Notes under the pieces: model-generated
Database searches by the model: none
Seen by the model: the letters and a program-made list of their open reading frames with translations, nothing else
What the model was told of the DNA's origin: nothing
Shown here: positions 38,386 through 48,425 of the stretch, one piece after another
Numbering within the stretch: the stretch's first letter is position 1
How the letters are laid out: the number at the start of each line of letters is the position of its first letter
From: Paenarthrobacter ureafaciens
GTDB lineage: Bacteria > Actinomycetota > Actinomycetes > Actinomycetales > Micrococcaceae
Length of the DNA: 64,000 nt
Assembly (NCBI RefSeq): GCF_004028095.1
Contig: NZ_SBHM01000006.1
Coordinates: 1-64,000, forward strand
Reading direction: 5' to 3'
Translations under genes and position numbers: made by a program

Positions 38386-39252
38386 ATGCGAGGAATTATC
38401 CTGGCCGGTGGAACAGGTTCACGGCTTCACCCCATTACGCTCGGAATCAGCAAACAATTGGTTCCCGTCTTTGATAAGCCAATGATTTATTACCCTTTAT
38501 GCACCCTCATGTTGGCCGGCATCCGGGACATTCTGGTGATCACCACTCCCACGGACGCCGACCAATTCCAGAAGCTGCTGGGCGACGGTTCCCAGTTCGG
38601 CATCTCGCTCAGCTACGCGCAGCAGCCCACACCTGATGGCCTGGCCCAGGCTTTCGTCCTTGGCGAAGATCACATTGCCGGAGGCAAAGTGGCGCTGGTC
38701 CTCGGCGACAACATCTTCAACGGCCCCGGCATGGGCGCCCAACTGCGCCACTACAGCGACGTCGACGGCGGAGCAATCTTTGGTTATTGGGTCAAGGACC
38801 CCAGCGCCTACGGCGTTGTGGAGTTCGACGACGACGGCCTCGCCATTTCCATCGAGGAGAAACCAGCCGAGCCTAAGAGCAATTACGCAGTTCCGGGCCT
38901 GTACTTTTACGACAACGACGTCGTTGCCATGGCTAAAGAGTTGAAACCGTCCGCGCGGGGTGAATTGGAAATTACCGATATCAACCGCCAATACATGAAG
39001 CTGGGAAAACTACATGTGCAGAAATTCCCCCGCGGCACGGCATGGCTGGACACGGGAACCTTCAGTGACCTAAACGACGCGTCGAACTACGTCCGCACCA
39101 CCGAGAACAGGCAGGGCCTGAAGATCGGTGCACCCGAGGAAGTGGCGTGGAGGATGGGCTACCTCGACGACGACGGTCTTCGCCAGCAAGCAGCGAAGCT
39201 CGCCAAAAGCGGCTACGGGAGCTACCTGCTGGACATCCTGGACCGTCGCTAG
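38386..39252 (+). CDS. rmlA: Glucose-1-phosphate thymidylyltransferase
   Basis: A 288-residue nucleotidyltransferase that makes dTDP-glucose, the first step of dTDP-rhamnose synthesis. The family start is [20 protein letters not shown], followed by [16 protein letters not shown] and the product-site GDNIFNG. The length matches RmlA (about 290). GGGGAGAGGACAACAATT precedes the ATG and supplies a strong ribosome site. The last codons overlap the stop of the converging aldo/keto reductase gene. Together with rmlB and the rmlC-rmlD fusion the pathway is complete in 3.4 kb. Confidence 0.96.
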   Translation: MRGIILAGGTGSRLHPITLGISKQLVPVFDKPMIYYPLCTLMLAGIRDILVITTPTDADQFQKLLGDGSQFGISLSYAQQPTPDGLAQAFVLGEDHIAGGKVALVLGDNIFNGPGMGAQLRHYSDVDGGAIFGYWVKDPSAYGVVEFDDDGLAISIEEKPAEPKSNYAVPGLYFYDNDVVAMAKELKPSARGELEITDINRQYMKLGKLHVQKFPRGTAWLDTGTFSDLNDASNYVRTTENRQGLKIGAPEEVAWRMGYLDDDGLRQQAAKLAKSGYGSYLLDILDRR

Positions 39253-40175
39253 GAAACGTCTTCCAAAGCCCGCGATATCTCGGCAGGCAGGACGGCGAGC
39301 TGAGCGTCCAGAAGCTCCTTGAGGTGGACCGCGTTCCGGGGTCCAACAATTGCCGCGGAGACCCCGGGACGGGACAGCAGCCAACTCAATGAGACATCCA
39401 GGGGTGAGCGCCCCAGTCCGCGGGCCGCCATGGCAACAGCTTCCACCACCCGTGATCCCCGGGGCTCCAGGTACGGTTCAACGTAGGCTGTGAGGCGCCC
39501 TTGCGCGGCCCGGGAATCGGCTGGAATCTGGCCGCGGTACTTTCCGCTGAGGACGCCGCGACCCAGAGGTGCCCAGGCCATGAGCCCAAGGCCCGCATCC
39601 TCGATCGCGGGAATCAGCTCTTCTTCGGGCTTGCGCTGCAGGAGGGAGTACTCGGACTGGTTGGCCACCAGCGTGAAGCCGGCCACCGCTGCGGCCTTTG
39701 CGGTCTGCCACCCGTTGTAATTGGAGATACCTACGTAACGGGCACGGCCCGTCCGTTGCGCCAGTTCCAACGCGGACAGCGTTTCGTCGAGTGGCACGTT
39801 CGGGTCCCACTCGTGCGCAAACCAGATGTCGATGTAATCGGTACCGAGCCTGGCAAGGCTCGCGTCGAGGGCTGCCAGCATGGCCCCCCGGGAGGCATTG
39901 ATGCTGCGCCTGGAGTCGGACAGGGATACCCCTGCCTTGGTGGAGATCACCACCTCGGAGCGTGCAACAACTACGCCGAGCATGGAACCAAGCAACGCTT
40001 CGGCCTGCCCTTGCGCATAGGAAGCAGCCGTGTCGATCGTCGTGCCGCCGGCATCCACAAACGCATGAAGCAGTTCGGAGGCATCCTGCTCATCAGTTTC
40101 CTGTGCCCAGGACATCGTTCCGAGGGACAATGACGACACCCGGAACCCGCTGTTTCCGACATAACGCTGCTGCAT
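39249..40175 (-). CDS. Aldo/keto reductase
   Basis: A 308-residue NADPH-dependent TIM-barrel oxidoreductase. The catalytic Asp and Tyr are in [14 protein letters not shown] near residue 47. The Lys follows in ISTKAGVSL near 79 and the His in [10 protein letters not shown] near 113. A C-terminal cofactor site appears as [15 protein letters not shown]. The substrate is unknown; members of this branch reduce diverse aldehydes and sugars. Its stop codon overlaps that of rmlA by two bases, with the genes converging. TAAGCT six bases before the ATG suggests leaderless transcription. Confidence 0.9.
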   Translation of the reverse strand: MQQRYVGNSGFRVSSLSLGTMSWAQETDEQDASELLHAFVDAGGTTIDTAASYAQGQAEALLGSMLGVVVARSEVVISTKAGVSLSDSRRSINASRGAMLAALDASLARLGTDYIDIWFAHEWDPNVPLDETLSALELAQRTGRARYVGISNYNGWQTAKAAAVAGFTLVANQSEYSLLQRKPEEELIPAIEDAGLGLMAWAPLGRGVLSGKYRGQIPADSRAAQGRLTAYVEPYLEPRGSRVVEAVAMAARGLGRSPLDVSLSWLLSRPGVSAAIVGPRNAVHLKELLDAQLAVLPAEISRALEDVS

Positions 40176-40181
40176 GCTGAT

Positions 40182-40187
40182 AGCTTA
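40182..40187 (-). promoter_or_regulatory. Predicted leaderless -10 element of the aldo/keto reductase gene
   Basis: On the minus strand TAAGCT is followed by six bases (ATCAGC) and the ATG at 40175. No ribosome binding site is present. Confidence 0.5.
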
Positions 40188-40212
40188 CGGGGAGTTCCCA
40201 TACTTCATGACG

Positions 40213-40218
40213 TAGGGT
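40213..40218 (+). promoter_or_regulatory. Predicted -10 element of uppP, probably leaderless
   Basis: TAGGGT is followed by eight bases and GTG 40227; no Shine-Dalgarno sequence is seen. The hexamer lies only 26 bases from the divergent -10 of the aldo/keto reductase gene. Confidence 0.4.
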
Positions 40219-40226
40219 CTATTCAC

Positions 40227-41060
40227 GTGAACTGGATAGAAGCAGCCTTGCTGGGCCTGGTGCAGGGCCTCACCGAATTCCTCCCGATCTCCTCGAGCGC
40301 CCACCTGCGCATTGTCGGCTCGTTCCTGCCGAATGCCGCCGACCCCGGCGCTGCCTTTACGGCCATCACGCAGCTGGGCACGGAGACAGCGGTGATCGTG
40401 TACTTCTGGCGGGACATCGTCAGGATCATCGGAGCCTGGTTCGGCTCACTGACCGGGAAAGTAGCCAGGAACAATCCCGATGCCCGCATGGGCTGGCTGG
40501 TCATTCTCGGCAGCCTTCCCATCGTTGTCCTCGGCCTCCTCTTCCAGGACCAGATCGAGTCGGTGTTCCGCAGCATGTGGATTGTGGCAACCATGCTGAT
40601 CGTCTTTGGCATGATCCTCGCCGTGGCCGACGCGATCGGCCGCCAGGAGCGCGACCTCACCCAACTGACGTACAAGCACGGCATCCTGTACGGATTTGCC
40701 CAGGCCATGGCCCTGATCCCGGGGGTATCCCGCTCCGGCGGCACCATTACGGCCGGCCTGCTCATGGGCTACACCCGTGAGGCAGCCGCCCGCTATTCCT
40801 TCCTGCTTGCCATTCCGGCCGTCTTCGGCAGCGGGCTCTACCAGCTGTACAAGACCGTTTCCAATGACGGCATCGCCGGGCCCTACGGACTTGGCGAGAC
40901 TGCCTTGGCCACCGTCATCGCGTTCGTGGTGGGTTACGTCATCATCGGATGGTTCCTCAAGTTCGTTTCCACGCGAAGCTACCGGCTGTTCGTCTGGTAC
41001 CGCATCCTGCTGGGCCTGGCCCTGTATGTCCTGCTCGGTTTCGGTGTGATCAGCGCCTAG
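40227..41060 (+). CDS. uppP: Undecaprenyl-diphosphate phosphatase (BacA type)
   Basis: A 277-residue polytopic membrane phosphatase that recycles undecaprenyl diphosphate to the monophosphate carrier used for peptidoglycan and for the polysaccharide made by the nearby operon. The active-site motif [13 protein letters not shown] is near residue 17, and the second conserved region [10 protein letters not shown] near 160. About seven or eight hydrophobic segments are visible. It has a GTG start with no ribosome site, consistent with leaderless expression. mshC follows after 15 bases but with its own -10 candidate. Confidence 0.95.
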   Translation: MNWIEAALLGLVQGLTEFLPISSSAHLRIVGSFLPNAADPGAAFTAITQLGTETAVIVYFWRDIVRIIGAWFGSLTGKVARNNPDARMGWLVILGSLPIVVLGLLFQDQIESVFRSMWIVATMLIVFGMILAVADAIGRQERDLTQLTYKHGILYGFAQAMALIPGVSRSGGTITAGLLMGYTREAAARYSFLLAIPAVFGSGLYQLYKTVSNDGIAGPYGLGETALATVIAFVVGYVIIGWFLKFVSTRSYRLFVWYRILLGLALYVLLGFGVISA

Positions 41061-41063
41061 CAC

Positions 41064-41069
41064 TAAGGT
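41064..41069 (+). promoter_or_regulatory. Predicted leaderless -10 element of mshC
   Basis: TAAGGT just after the uppP stop is followed by six bases and GTG 41076; no ribosome site is present. This implies that mshC can be transcribed apart from uppP. Confidence 0.48.
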
Positions 41070-41075
41070 TGAGTC

Positions 41076-42359
41076 GTGAAATCGTGGATCTCCCGCCCTG
41101 TTCCCGGGCTGCCCGGCAGCCTTCCGCCCCTGCGCCTGTTCGACACCGCTTTGGGCCGCGTCGTTGACATTGCGCCGCAGCCGGAACAGTCCATGTATGT
41201 GTGCGGCATTACGCCGTACGACGCCACGCACATGGGGCACGCTGCGAGCTACGTAGCTTTTGATCTCCTCAACCGGGCATGGCGGGATGCCGGATCCAAG
41301 GTTTCCTACGTCCAGAACGTGACGGACATCGACGATCCCCTTTTGGAGCGCGCCAACGCCACCAACGTTGACTGGCGTGAACTGGCAGCCAGCCAGATCG
41401 AGCTGTTCCACACGGACATGGATGCGCTCAATGTCCTGGCTCCGGATCATTACATCGGCGCCGTCGAAGCCATCCCGGACATCGTGCCCGCCATCGAGAA
41501 ACTCATTGCCGACGGAGTCGCCTACCGCGTCCACGGAACCGACGGGGAGCCCGACGGCGACGTCTACTATGACGTCGAGGCGGCAGGAAAGCACTCCTCG
41601 GCGACGGACGCCTGGACGCTGGGCGCTGTTTCCGGCCTCGGCGAGGCCGAGATGATGGAACTCTTCGCCGAACGCGGCGGGGACCCTGCCCGGCCCGGTA
41701 AGAGGCAGGCCCTGGACCCGCTCTTGTGGCGTGTTGCCAGGGAGGGCGAGCCGAGCTGGCCCGGAGCAAGCCTGGGTGACGGGCGCCCGGGGTGGCACAT
41801 CGAATGTACCGTGATCGCACAGAAGTACCTTCCTGCCCCGTTCACAGTTCAGGGCGGTGGCTCTGATCTCGTCTTCCCCCACCACGAGATGGGGGCGGGA
41901 CATGCCTACTCGTTGGCCGGAGTTCCTTTGGCCCACCACTACGCCCATTCCGGCATGGTAGGGCTTGACGGCGAGAAGATGAGCAAATCCAAGGGCAACC
42001 TGGTGCTGGTCTCAAAGCTGCGGGCCGCGGGGGAGGAGCCGGCTGCCATCAGGCTGGCCATCCTGGCCCACCACTACCGCTCCGACTGGTCCTGGACCGA
42101 CGACGGCTTCGCGGCGGCGAAGGACCGGCTGGCCACGTGGCGCAAAGCTGCAACCCGGGCGGCTGCCGGATCGGCCGCGCCGCTCATCGCCGCCATGCGC
42201 ACCGAGCTGGCGGAGGACCTCAACGCTCCCGGTGCCCTCGCCGCCGTCGACCGTTGGGCGGCAGAATCGCTCCGCAACCAAACCGGCAGCGCCGTGTCTT
42301 CTGCCGATGGCGCCTTGGTGAGCGATGCCGTTAACGCCTTGCTCGGCGTCGAACTCTAG
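41076..42359 (+). CDS. mshC: Cysteine:1D-myo-inosityl 2-amino-2-deoxy-alpha-D-glucopyranoside ligase
   Basis: MshC joins cysteine to GlcN-inositol in mycothiol synthesis, the low-molecular-weight thiol of actinobacteria. It is a 427-residue relative of cysteinyl-tRNA synthetase. The zinc-binding Cys is in [17 protein letters not shown], which also holds the HIGH-like motif. WHIECTVIA gives another zinc ligand and the KMSKS loop is EKMSKSKGN near residue 300. The tRNA-binding C-terminal domain of CysRS is missing, as expected for MshC. A very strong hairpin follows the stop. Confidence 0.95.
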   Translation: MKSWISRPVPGLPGSLPPLRLFDTALGRVVDIAPQPEQSMYVCGITPYDATHMGHAASYVAFDLLNRAWRDAGSKVSYVQNVTDIDDPLLERANATNVDWRELAASQIELFHTDMDALNVLAPDHYIGAVEAIPDIVPAIEKLIADGVAYRVHGTDGEPDGDVYYDVEAAGKHSSATDAWTLGAVSGLGEAEMMELFAERGGDPARPGKRQALDPLLWRVAREGEPSWPGASLGDGRPGWHIECTVIAQKYLPAPFTVQGGGSDLVFPHHEMGAGHAYSLAGVPLAHHYAHSGMVGLDGEKMSKSKGNLVLVSKLRAAGEEPAAIRLAILAHHYRSDWSWTDDGFAAAKDRLATWRKAATRAAAGSAAPLIAAMRTELAEDLNAPGALAAVDRWAAESLRNQTGSAVSSADGALVSDAVNALLGVEL

Positions 42360-42370
42360 GCCCCTGCTGA

Positions 42371-42413
42371 AACGAACGGCCCCGGCGTCCACCAGACGCC
42401 GGGGCCGTTCGTT
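42371..42413. terminator. Bidirectional terminator between mshC and the PAC2 gene
   Basis: A perfect 19-base stem (42371-42389 with 42395-42413; core CGGCCCCGGCGTC/GACGCCGGGGCCG) with a CACCA loop. A short TTCGTT follows on the plus strand. It lies between converging genes. Confidence 0.82.
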
Positions 42414-42428
42414 CGTGCAGCTACGGCG

Positions 42429-43334
42429 TCAGGGCCGGTCCTTGCCCCGCCGCTTGAGGTAGCGCTCAAATTCCCTGGCAATCGACTCGCCGGAGGCTTC
42501 CGGGAGGTCTGCTGTGTCCTTTGCTTCCTCAAGCTGCCGGACATAGGCCGCGATTTCCGGGTCTTCGGTTGCGAGCTCGTCCACGCCGCGTTCCCAGGCT
42601 TCCGATTCCTCGGCCAGCGCCTGGCTGTCCACCGGAACCTGGAGCAGGTCCTCGATCCGGTGGAGGATGGCCAGCTGGGCCTTAGGGGACGGCGGCTGGG
42701 CGACGTAATGCGGAACTGCTGCCCAAAGAGAAACGGTCGGGAGCCCGGCGAGCATGGCAAACTCCGCCAGGACTCCAACGATGCCTACCGGGCCTTCGTA
42801 CTGCGATGCCTCCAGATTCAGGCGTTCGCGCAGTGAGTCGTCCTCGGTAGTAGTACTCACGGGGATGGGCCGGCTGTGGGGCACATCGGCCAGGAGGGCG
42901 CCCACCAGGATTACTGCATCCACCTTGAGGGCCTCGGCATGGACCAAAAGCTCGGTGGTGTACGCCCGCCAACGGTAGGACGGTTCCGTGCCGAGGACAA
43001 AAACCACGTCCACGTTGCTGTCCGGGACCGCCGCCTTATAGATGCGGGTGGAGGGCCATTTCACCTTCCGCGCACCCGATGATGTGCGGCGAACGGTGGG
43101 GCGGGTGAACTGGAAATCGTAGTACTCCTCGGCATCTACGGTTCCAACCTTCTTGCCGTCCCACAGTTTGTTCAGGTAGTGCAAAGCATCGCTGGCAGCT
43201 TCCCCGGCGTCGTTCCATCCTTCGAACGCAGCGATCATTACGGTGACGCGCTGGCCCTCAGCAGGTTCCTTGAGGAAACGCTCAACCTCAGCCGCACCAT
43301 CGTGTCCATCCGGGTTCCCGTCCACACTGTTCAT
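42429..43334 (-). CDS. PAC2 family protein
   Basis: A 301-residue protein of the PAC2 family, whose eukaryotic and archaeal members are proteasome assembly chaperones. Family features are MIAAFEGWNDAGEAASDAL near residue 32, the central VLGTEPSYRWRAY, and VGALLADVPHSRPIPV near 145. Its last 40 residues are charged and helical and end KRRGKDRP. In actinobacteria the family role is unproven. It is encoded 3.3 kb from the proteasome gene cluster, which is suggestive only. A divergent HAD phosphatase gene lies upstream. Confidence 0.87.
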   Translation of the reverse strand: MNSVDGNPDGHDGAAEVERFLKEPAEGQRVTVMIAAFEGWNDAGEAASDALHYLNKLWDGKKVGTVDAEEYYDFQFTRPTVRRTSSGARKVKWPSTRIYKAAVPDSNVDVVFVLGTEPSYRWRAYTTELLVHAEALKVDAVILVGALLADVPHSRPIPVSTTTEDDSLRERLNLEASQYEGPVGIVGVLAEFAMLAGLPTVSLWAAVPHYVAQPPSPKAQLAILHRIEDLLQVPVDSQALAEESEAWERGVDELATEDPEIAAYVRQLEEAKDTADLPEASGESIAREFERYLKRRGKDRP

Positions 43335-43444
43335 CCATTCACCCTACGTCCAAGACCCTCGCCGATGCATGGCATTTACGCGGGCGCGTGTCCCGGATTC
43401 GCGGACAGCAAAATGACCCGGCAAGGGCGGGCCCCGGTTCCACG

Positions 43445-43450
43445 TAGACT
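43445..43450 (+). promoter_or_regulatory. Predicted leaderless -10 element of the HAD gene
   Basis: TAGACT is followed by seven bases (TGAACCC) and ATG 43458; no ribosome binding site is present. Confidence 0.5.
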
Positions 43451-43457
43451 TGAACCC

Positions 43458-44198
43458 ATGCATTCTTCACCCAGCCAGCCCTCCCTGAAAGCCGTGCTCT
43501 GGGACATGGATGGCACTCTCGTGGATACGGAGCCCTACTGGATTTCCGCGGAACGGGCGCTGGTTGAAGCGCATGGCGGAACCTGGTCCCACCAGCAGGC
43601 CATGCAGCTCGTGGGCCAATCCCTCCTCCATTCCGCAGGCATCCTGCAGGCGGCAGGCGTGCGCATGGAAGCCCGCCACATCATCGATACGCTGAGCAGC
43701 GAGGTCATCGCCCAGGTCCGGAACCAAGTGCCGTGGCGTCCCGGCGCCCGGGAGTTGTTGGATGACCTGCACGGCGCCGGAGTCCGGTGCGCGCTCGTCA
43801 CCATGTCTGAAGGACCCTTGGCGTCAGTGGTGGTTGAGAGCCTGGCCAAGCCCTACTTCGAGTTCCTGGTGACGGGAGACACCGTCACCAACGGCAAACC
43901 CCATCCGGAGGCCTACCTCACGGCTGTCGATCGACTCCGGCGCGACGATCCTTCCCTGGGGATCGAGCACTGCGTGGCGTTGGAAGACTCTGTTCCCGGC
44001 GCCACCGCGGCCATGGCTTCGGGCGTCATCACCGTGGGAGTTCCGCACCAGGTCCCCTTGCCTGATGATGCCCGCATGATTCTGTGGGAAACGCTGAGCG
44101 GACGGACGTCAGCCGATCTGGCGCAATTGGTGACCGACCGTCATCTTCAGTCCGTTCCGACCCCCACCGGAAACACGCTCGAAGGGGCCTATAAGTGA
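43458..44198 (+). CDS. HAD-superfamily phosphatase (beta-phosphoglucomutase-like)
   Basis: A 246-residue HAD hydrolase of subfamily IA. Motif I is WDMDGTLVDTEPYW near residue 15 with the Asp nucleophile, motif II the Thr/Ser of ALVTMSEG near 115, motif III the Lys of GKPHPEAY near 150, and motif IV EDSVPGATAAMASG near 180. The cap is helical. The substrate is probably a small phosphorylated sugar or metabolite. An open frame extends upstream to 43179, but the family begins here and a -10 hexamer sits seven bases before this ATG. It overlaps the M50 protease gene by four bases. Confidence 0.9.
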   Translation: MHSSPSQPSLKAVLWDMDGTLVDTEPYWISAERALVEAHGGTWSHQQAMQLVGQSLLHSAGILQAAGVRMEARHIIDTLSSEVIAQVRNQVPWRPGARELLDDLHGAGVRCALVTMSEGPLASVVVESLAKPYFEFLVTGDTVTNGKPHPEAYLTAVDRLRRDDPSLGIEHCVALEDSVPGATAAMASGVITVGVPHQVPLPDDARMILWETLSGRTSADLAQLVTDRHLQSVPTPTGNTLEGAYK

Positions 44199-45361
44199 GC
44201 AGTCCCTCCGCGCCCCATCACCACGCTGCCCCCAAGAAGGACGGCATCCCCCTGGGGAAAATTGCCGGGATCCCCGTTTACCTTGCCTACTCCTGGTTCC
44301 TGATCGCGGCTTTCACGGTGATCGTCTACGGACCTGCCGTCCTCATCCAGTTTCCGGGCTTGGGCATCGGCGCATACTTCGTGGCGTTCGGATATGCCCT
44401 GCTTCTGGCCGTTTCGGTACTGGTCCATGAACTTGCCCACGCACTGAGCGCAAAAGCGTTCAAGTGGCCCACCGACAGGATCGTGCTCAACCTCTGGGGC
44501 GGGCACACACAGTTCCAGAACTTCACCTCATCGCCAGGCCGTGCCGTGGTGGTGGCCATGGCGGGCCCGGCCTCGAACTTCATCCTGGCCGGGGCCTTGG
44601 CACCATTTGTCTTTGGCGGGGTTTTTGAGGGCGTCATCGAGATGCTGGCAAACATCCTCATGTGGGCCAACTTCCTGATAGGCATCTTCAACGTCCTTCC
44701 CGGCACCCCCCTGGACGGCGGCAGGCTGGTGGAGTCCGCCGTCTGGAAGGCCACCGGAAGCCAGGAGAAGGGCGCAATCGCCGCAGGATGGTCCGGTCGC
44801 GCCATTGCCGTGGCACTGTTCATCTGGTTCATCGCGCTGCCGTTCTTCAGCGGTTCGCGGCTGGATCTGAACCTGACGCTGATCACGGTCCTCGTTTGCG
44901 GATTCCTCTGGGTAGGCGCTTCCAGCTCCATCCAGCACGGTAAACTCCGCAGCCGCCTCTACCTCGTCAGTGCCGCCGGCCTGGCCGATCCCGCCGTCGG
45001 AATTCCGAACACCGCAACGGTCGCCGATGCCTTGGCCTTGGCCCCCGGCGGAACTCCCGCCGTCGTCATTTGCGGCCCGGACGGCAAGCCCCAGGGCGTC
45101 CTCAATCCCGGGGCCGCAGCCGCGGTGCCACCCCAGGTCCATTCGAGGACGCCGGTCACCGCCGTTGCGCACCCGCTGGCCGCCGGCGCATACGTCCCTG
45201 AATGGTCCAAGGGCCAGGAGCTCATCCAGTACCTGGCCAAGCTCGACGGCGGTGAGTACGCGGTGGTGGACCACAACGGATATGTCACCGGCCTGCTCCG
45301 GCAAGAAGCAGTAGTGACGGCTATAACAGGTAAAGAGGCCCGCCGGAGCGGGCGCGCCTGA
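44195..45361 (+). CDS. Site-2 protease family (M50) membrane metallopeptidase with CBS domains
   Basis: A 388-residue intramembrane zinc protease. HELAH lies near residue 80 in a membrane helix, and the second zinc motif NVLPGTPLDGGRL near 168. Four or five hydrophobic segments span about 25-230. Residues 255-380 form two CBS modules (IPNTATVADALALAPGGTP; YLAKLDGGEYAVVDHNGYV), which often bind adenine nucleotides and control activity. The GTG start overlaps the HAD stop. Substrates are unknown; relatives cleave anti-sigma factors or clear membrane peptides. Confidence 0.9.
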   Translation: MSSPSAPHHHAAPKKDGIPLGKIAGIPVYLAYSWFLIAAFTVIVYGPAVLIQFPGLGIGAYFVAFGYALLLAVSVLVHELAHALSAKAFKWPTDRIVLNLWGGHTQFQNFTSSPGRAVVVAMAGPASNFILAGALAPFVFGGVFEGVIEMLANILMWANFLIGIFNVLPGTPLDGGRLVESAVWKATGSQEKGAIAAGWSGRAIAVALFIWFIALPFFSGSRLDLNLTLITVLVCGFLWVGASSSIQHGKLRSRLYLVSAAGLADPAVGIPNTATVADALALAPGGTPAVVICGPDGKPQGVLNPGAAAAVPPQVHSRTPVTAVAHPLAAGAYVPEWSKGQELIQYLAKLDGGEYAVVDHNGYVTGLLRQEAVVTAITGKEARRSGRA

Positions 45362-45472
45362 CACTCTTGCCGGTAGAGTTACCTGCCGGCCCGCAATAAG
45401 AACAAACAGATTTTTAGCGTCCATGGGCAGCAAGCCATTGCAGTCCAGCCGCACAGGAGCGAGGAAAACCAG

Positions 45473-46519
45473 ATGAGCAGCGAAACCGCCGCCACGGAGA
45501 CAAGCGCAGCCACGGGCGCTGCCCAGCCAACCGGGGCAGCCCGCCGTCGGGGACCTTTCCGGGTGGGGGAACGCGTCCAGCTCACTGATGAGCGTGGACG
45601 CATGAACACCATTACCCTGGAAGTCGGCGGCGCCTTCCACACCCACCGCGGATTCCTGAACCACGACGAGATCATCGGCAAGGTTGATGGTTCCGTTGTC
45701 AGCAACAACATCGGCCAGCAGTACCAGACCCTGCGTCCGCTGCTTTCGGACTTCGTCCTGTCCATGCCCCGCGGCGCTGCAGTGGTCTACCCGAAAGACG
45801 CCGGCCAGATCGTCACCATGGCCGATATCTTCCCCGGCGCCCGGGTAGTGGAAGCCGGTGTCGGCTCCGGCGCGCTGTCCATCTCGCTGCTTCGGGCAAT
45901 CGGCGACGGCGGCTACCTCCACTCGTTCGAACGGCGCGAGGAATTCGCGGACATCGCGCGCGGAAACGTGGAGACCATCTTCGGCGGACCGCACCCTGCC
46001 TGGCAGATCTCCCTCGGGGATTTCCAGGAGGAAGTGGTCAAGGCCGAGGCACCCGGTTCCGTCGACCGCGTGGTGCTGGACATGCTCGCGCCCTGGGAAT
46101 GCCTCGACGCGGTCGCCACGGTCCTTGCCCCGGGCGGGGTGTGGATCAACTACGTTGCCACCGTCACCCAGCTTTCGCGCACTGCCGAAGCCATCAGGGC
46201 CGATGGCCGTTTCACTGAACCGGATGCGTGGGAATCCATGGTCCGCGGCTGGCACCTTGAAGGCTTGGCTGTCCGACCGGACCACCGCATGGTAGCCCAC
46301 ACGGGGTTCCTTCTGGTGACCCGCCGCCTGGCCGACGGCGTGACCGGAATTTCGGTCAAGCGCCGCCCGTCCAAGACGGAATTCAGCGAAGAGGACCTCA
46401 ACGCCTGGACACCGGGTGCCGTGGGGGAGCGTTCGGTCTCCGACAAGAAGCTTCGCCGGGCCGCAAGGGACGCCATTGCCGGAACCAACGTCCAGGATGA
46501 TCCCCCGGTCACAAACTGA
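45473..46519 (+). CDS. trmI: tRNA (adenine-58-N1)-methyltransferase
   Basis: TrmI methylates A58 in the T-loop of tRNAs. The 348-residue protein has an N-terminal beta barrel with GRMNTITLEVGG and HRGFLNHDEIIGK. The AdoMet motif is VVEAGVGSGALSISLLRA near residue 125, with FERREEFADIA after it and the catalytic-region VVLDMLAPWE near 200. Actinobacterial TrmI is a homotetramer. A disordered 25-residue N-terminus precedes the fold. It lies directly upstream of the proteasome genes, a conserved placement in actinobacteria. GAGGAAAACCAG precedes the ATG. Confidence 0.94.
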   Translation: MSSETAATETSAATGAAQPTGAARRRGPFRVGERVQLTDERGRMNTITLEVGGAFHTHRGFLNHDEIIGKVDGSVVSNNIGQQYQTLRPLLSDFVLSMPRGAAVVYPKDAGQIVTMADIFPGARVVEAGVGSGALSISLLRAIGDGGYLHSFERREEFADIARGNVETIFGGPHPAWQISLGDFQEEVVKAEAPGSVDRVVLDMLAPWECLDAVATVLAPGGVWINYVATVTQLSRTAEAIRADGRFTEPDAWESMVRGWHLEGLAVRPDHRMVAHTGFLLVTRRLADGVTGISVKRRPSKTEFSEEDLNAWTPGAVGERSVSDKKLRRAARDAIAGTNVQDDPPVTN

Positions 46520-46616
46520 CAAAGGTCACAATAGGGTCCGCATTCCGGATGTCACACAGCCCCCTGAGCTTTTCGGGACTATGGTCTTGTTAAGCGCAGG
46601 AAGGGGCTGATGAATC

Positions 46617-48425
46617 GTGGATACGTCGAACAACGACATTGGACGGCCGACGCCGGAAGAAGCGAATGCCGCAGCGGAAGAGGCTGCCCGCCAAAGGCGG
46701 GGCGCCATCCAACCGCCGGACCCTTCCAGTGAATTGACTGTGGCTGAGCGGCAGATCAACATCCTGAGGGACAAACTCCGCCACATCGACCGCCAGCTCG
46801 CAGCCGCCACCCAGAACAACAGCAAACTGGTCAACATGCTGGAAACAGCCAAGGCTGAGATCCTCCGGCTCAAGGGTGCCCTCGAGCAGGAAGGCCAACC
46901 GCCGTACAGCTTCGGCACCGTTGTCCAGATCAATCCCCGCCGCCGGCCGACGGCAGGAAATTCCGGCCAGGCGGCCACTGAAGAGTCAGTGGACATCTTC
47001 AACGCCGGCAGGAAGATGCGGGTTGGCATCAGCCCGTTGGTTAACGTCAACCAGCTCGCAGTCGGGCAGGAAGTCCTCCTCAACGAGGCACTCCTGGTTG
47101 TTGCGGCGCTCGGCTATGAACGCGCCGGCGAACTGGTAACGCTCAAGGAGCTTCTGGGCAAGGACCGTGCCCTGGTGGTCGGCCGCGCTGACGAGGAACG
47201 CGTTGTCCGGCTCTCGGGTGCCCTCCAAAACGTCCACCTGAAGGTGGGAGACGCACTGTCGCTGGATTCGCGGACGGGCTACGCCTTGGAAAAGGTGCCC
47301 CGCGCCGAGGTTGAAAACCTCGTGCTGGAGGAAGTCCCTGACATCACCTACCAGGACATCGGCGGCCTCGGTCCGCAGATCGAACAAATCCGCGACGCCG
47401 TTGAACTGCCGTTCCTGCATCCCGACCTCTACCGGGAGCATGGCCTCAAGGCACCCAAGGGAATCCTCCTTTACGGTCCTCCGGGTTGCGGCAAGACGCT
47501 CATCGCCAAGGCCGTGGCCAATTCCCTGGCTGCCCGGGCTGCCGAGCGGGCAGGCAACACCGACCTCAAGAGCTACTTCCTGAACATCAAGGGGCCGGAG
47601 CTCCTGGACAAGTACGTCGGCGAGACCGAGCGGCACATCCGCCTGATCTTCGCCCGGGCCCGCGAGAAAGCTTCGGACGGCAGCCCCGTCGTGGTGTTCT
47701 TCGACGAGATGGATTCGCTGTTCCGCACCCGCGGCACCGGTGTCTCTTCCGACGTCGAGACCACCATCGTCCCGCAGCTGCTCAGCGAGATCGACGGCGT
47801 GGAACGGCTCGACAACGTCATCGTGATCGGTGCCTCAAACCGCGAGGACATGATCGACCCCGCCATCCTGCGGCCGGGCCGCCTGGACGTGAAGGTAAAA
47901 ATCCAGCGGCCCGACGCTGAGGCAGCAGCTGACATCTTCGGCAAGTACATCACCACCGACCTGCCGTTCCATGCCCAGGACCTCGCCGAATACGGCGGAG
48001 ATGTCCAGGCCACGGTGGATGCGATGATCCAGCGGACCGTGGAGGCGATGTACTCCACGGAGAAGTCGAACGAATACCTCGAGGTCACCTATGCCAACGG
48101 TGATACGGAGATGCTGTATTTCAAGGACTTCAACTCCGGGGCAGTCGTGCAAAACGTGGTTGACCGCGCCAAGAAGTACGCCATCAAGGACCTCCTCACC
48201 AACCACCAAAAGGGCCTGCGGATCGACCACCTGCTCAAGGCGGTAGTGGATGAGTTCCGCGAGCACGAGGACATGCCCAACACCACCAATCCGGACGACT
48301 GGGCCCGGATCTCGGGCAAGAAGGGTGAACGCATCACGTACATCCGCACCATCGTCCAGGGCAAGGCCGGCCAGGAACCCGGCAAGTCAATTGAAACTAC
48401 GGCGAATACGGGCCAATACCTGTGA
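46617..48425 (+). CDS. mpa: Proteasome-activating AAA ATPase (Mpa/ARC)
   Basis: The hexameric ring ATPase that recognises pupylated proteins, unfolds them and feeds the 20S proteasome. The 602-residue protein has an N-terminal coiled coil (about 40-92) that binds Pup, a double OB domain (about 95-235) and an AAA module with Walker A GPPGCGKT near 287 and Walker [12 protein letters not shown] near 362. The C-terminus GQYL is the docking motif for the proteasome alpha ring. The GTG start is 11 bases after AAGGGG; the nearby ATG 46610 is out of frame. It overlaps dop by four bases. Confidence 0.97.
   Translation: MDTSNNDIGRPTPEEANAAAEEAARQRRGAIQPPDPSSELTVAERQINILRDKLRHIDRQLAAATQNNSKLVNMLETAKAEILRLKGALEQEGQPPYSFGTVVQINPRRRPTAGNSGQAATEESVDIFNAGRKMRVGISPLVNVNQLAVGQEVLLNEALLVVAALGYERAGELVTLKELLGKDRALVVGRADEERVVRLSGALQNVHLKVGDALSLDSRTGYALEKVPRAEVENLVLEEVPDITYQDIGGLGPQIEQIRDAVELPFLHPDLYREHGLKAPKGILLYGPPGCGKTLIAKAVANSLAARAAERAGNTDLKSYFLNIKGPELLDKYVGETERHIRLIFARAREKASDGSPVVVFFDEMDSLFRTRGTGVSSDVETTIVPQLLSEIDGVERLDNVIVIGASNREDMIDPAILRPGRLDVKVKIQRPDAEAAADIFGKYITTDLPFHAQDLAEYGGDVQATVDAMIQRTVEAMYSTEKSNEYLEVTYANGDTEMLYFKDFNSGAVVQNVVDRAKKYAIKDLLTNHQKGLRIDHLLKAVVDEFREHEDMPNTTNPDDWARISGKKGERITYIRTIVQGKAGQEPGKSIETTANTGQYL

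Noticed and set aside
44528..46522. 664-codon minus-strand frame
   Set aside because: Antisense to the M50 protease and trmI genes, both with clear motifs; composition is that of a shadow frame.
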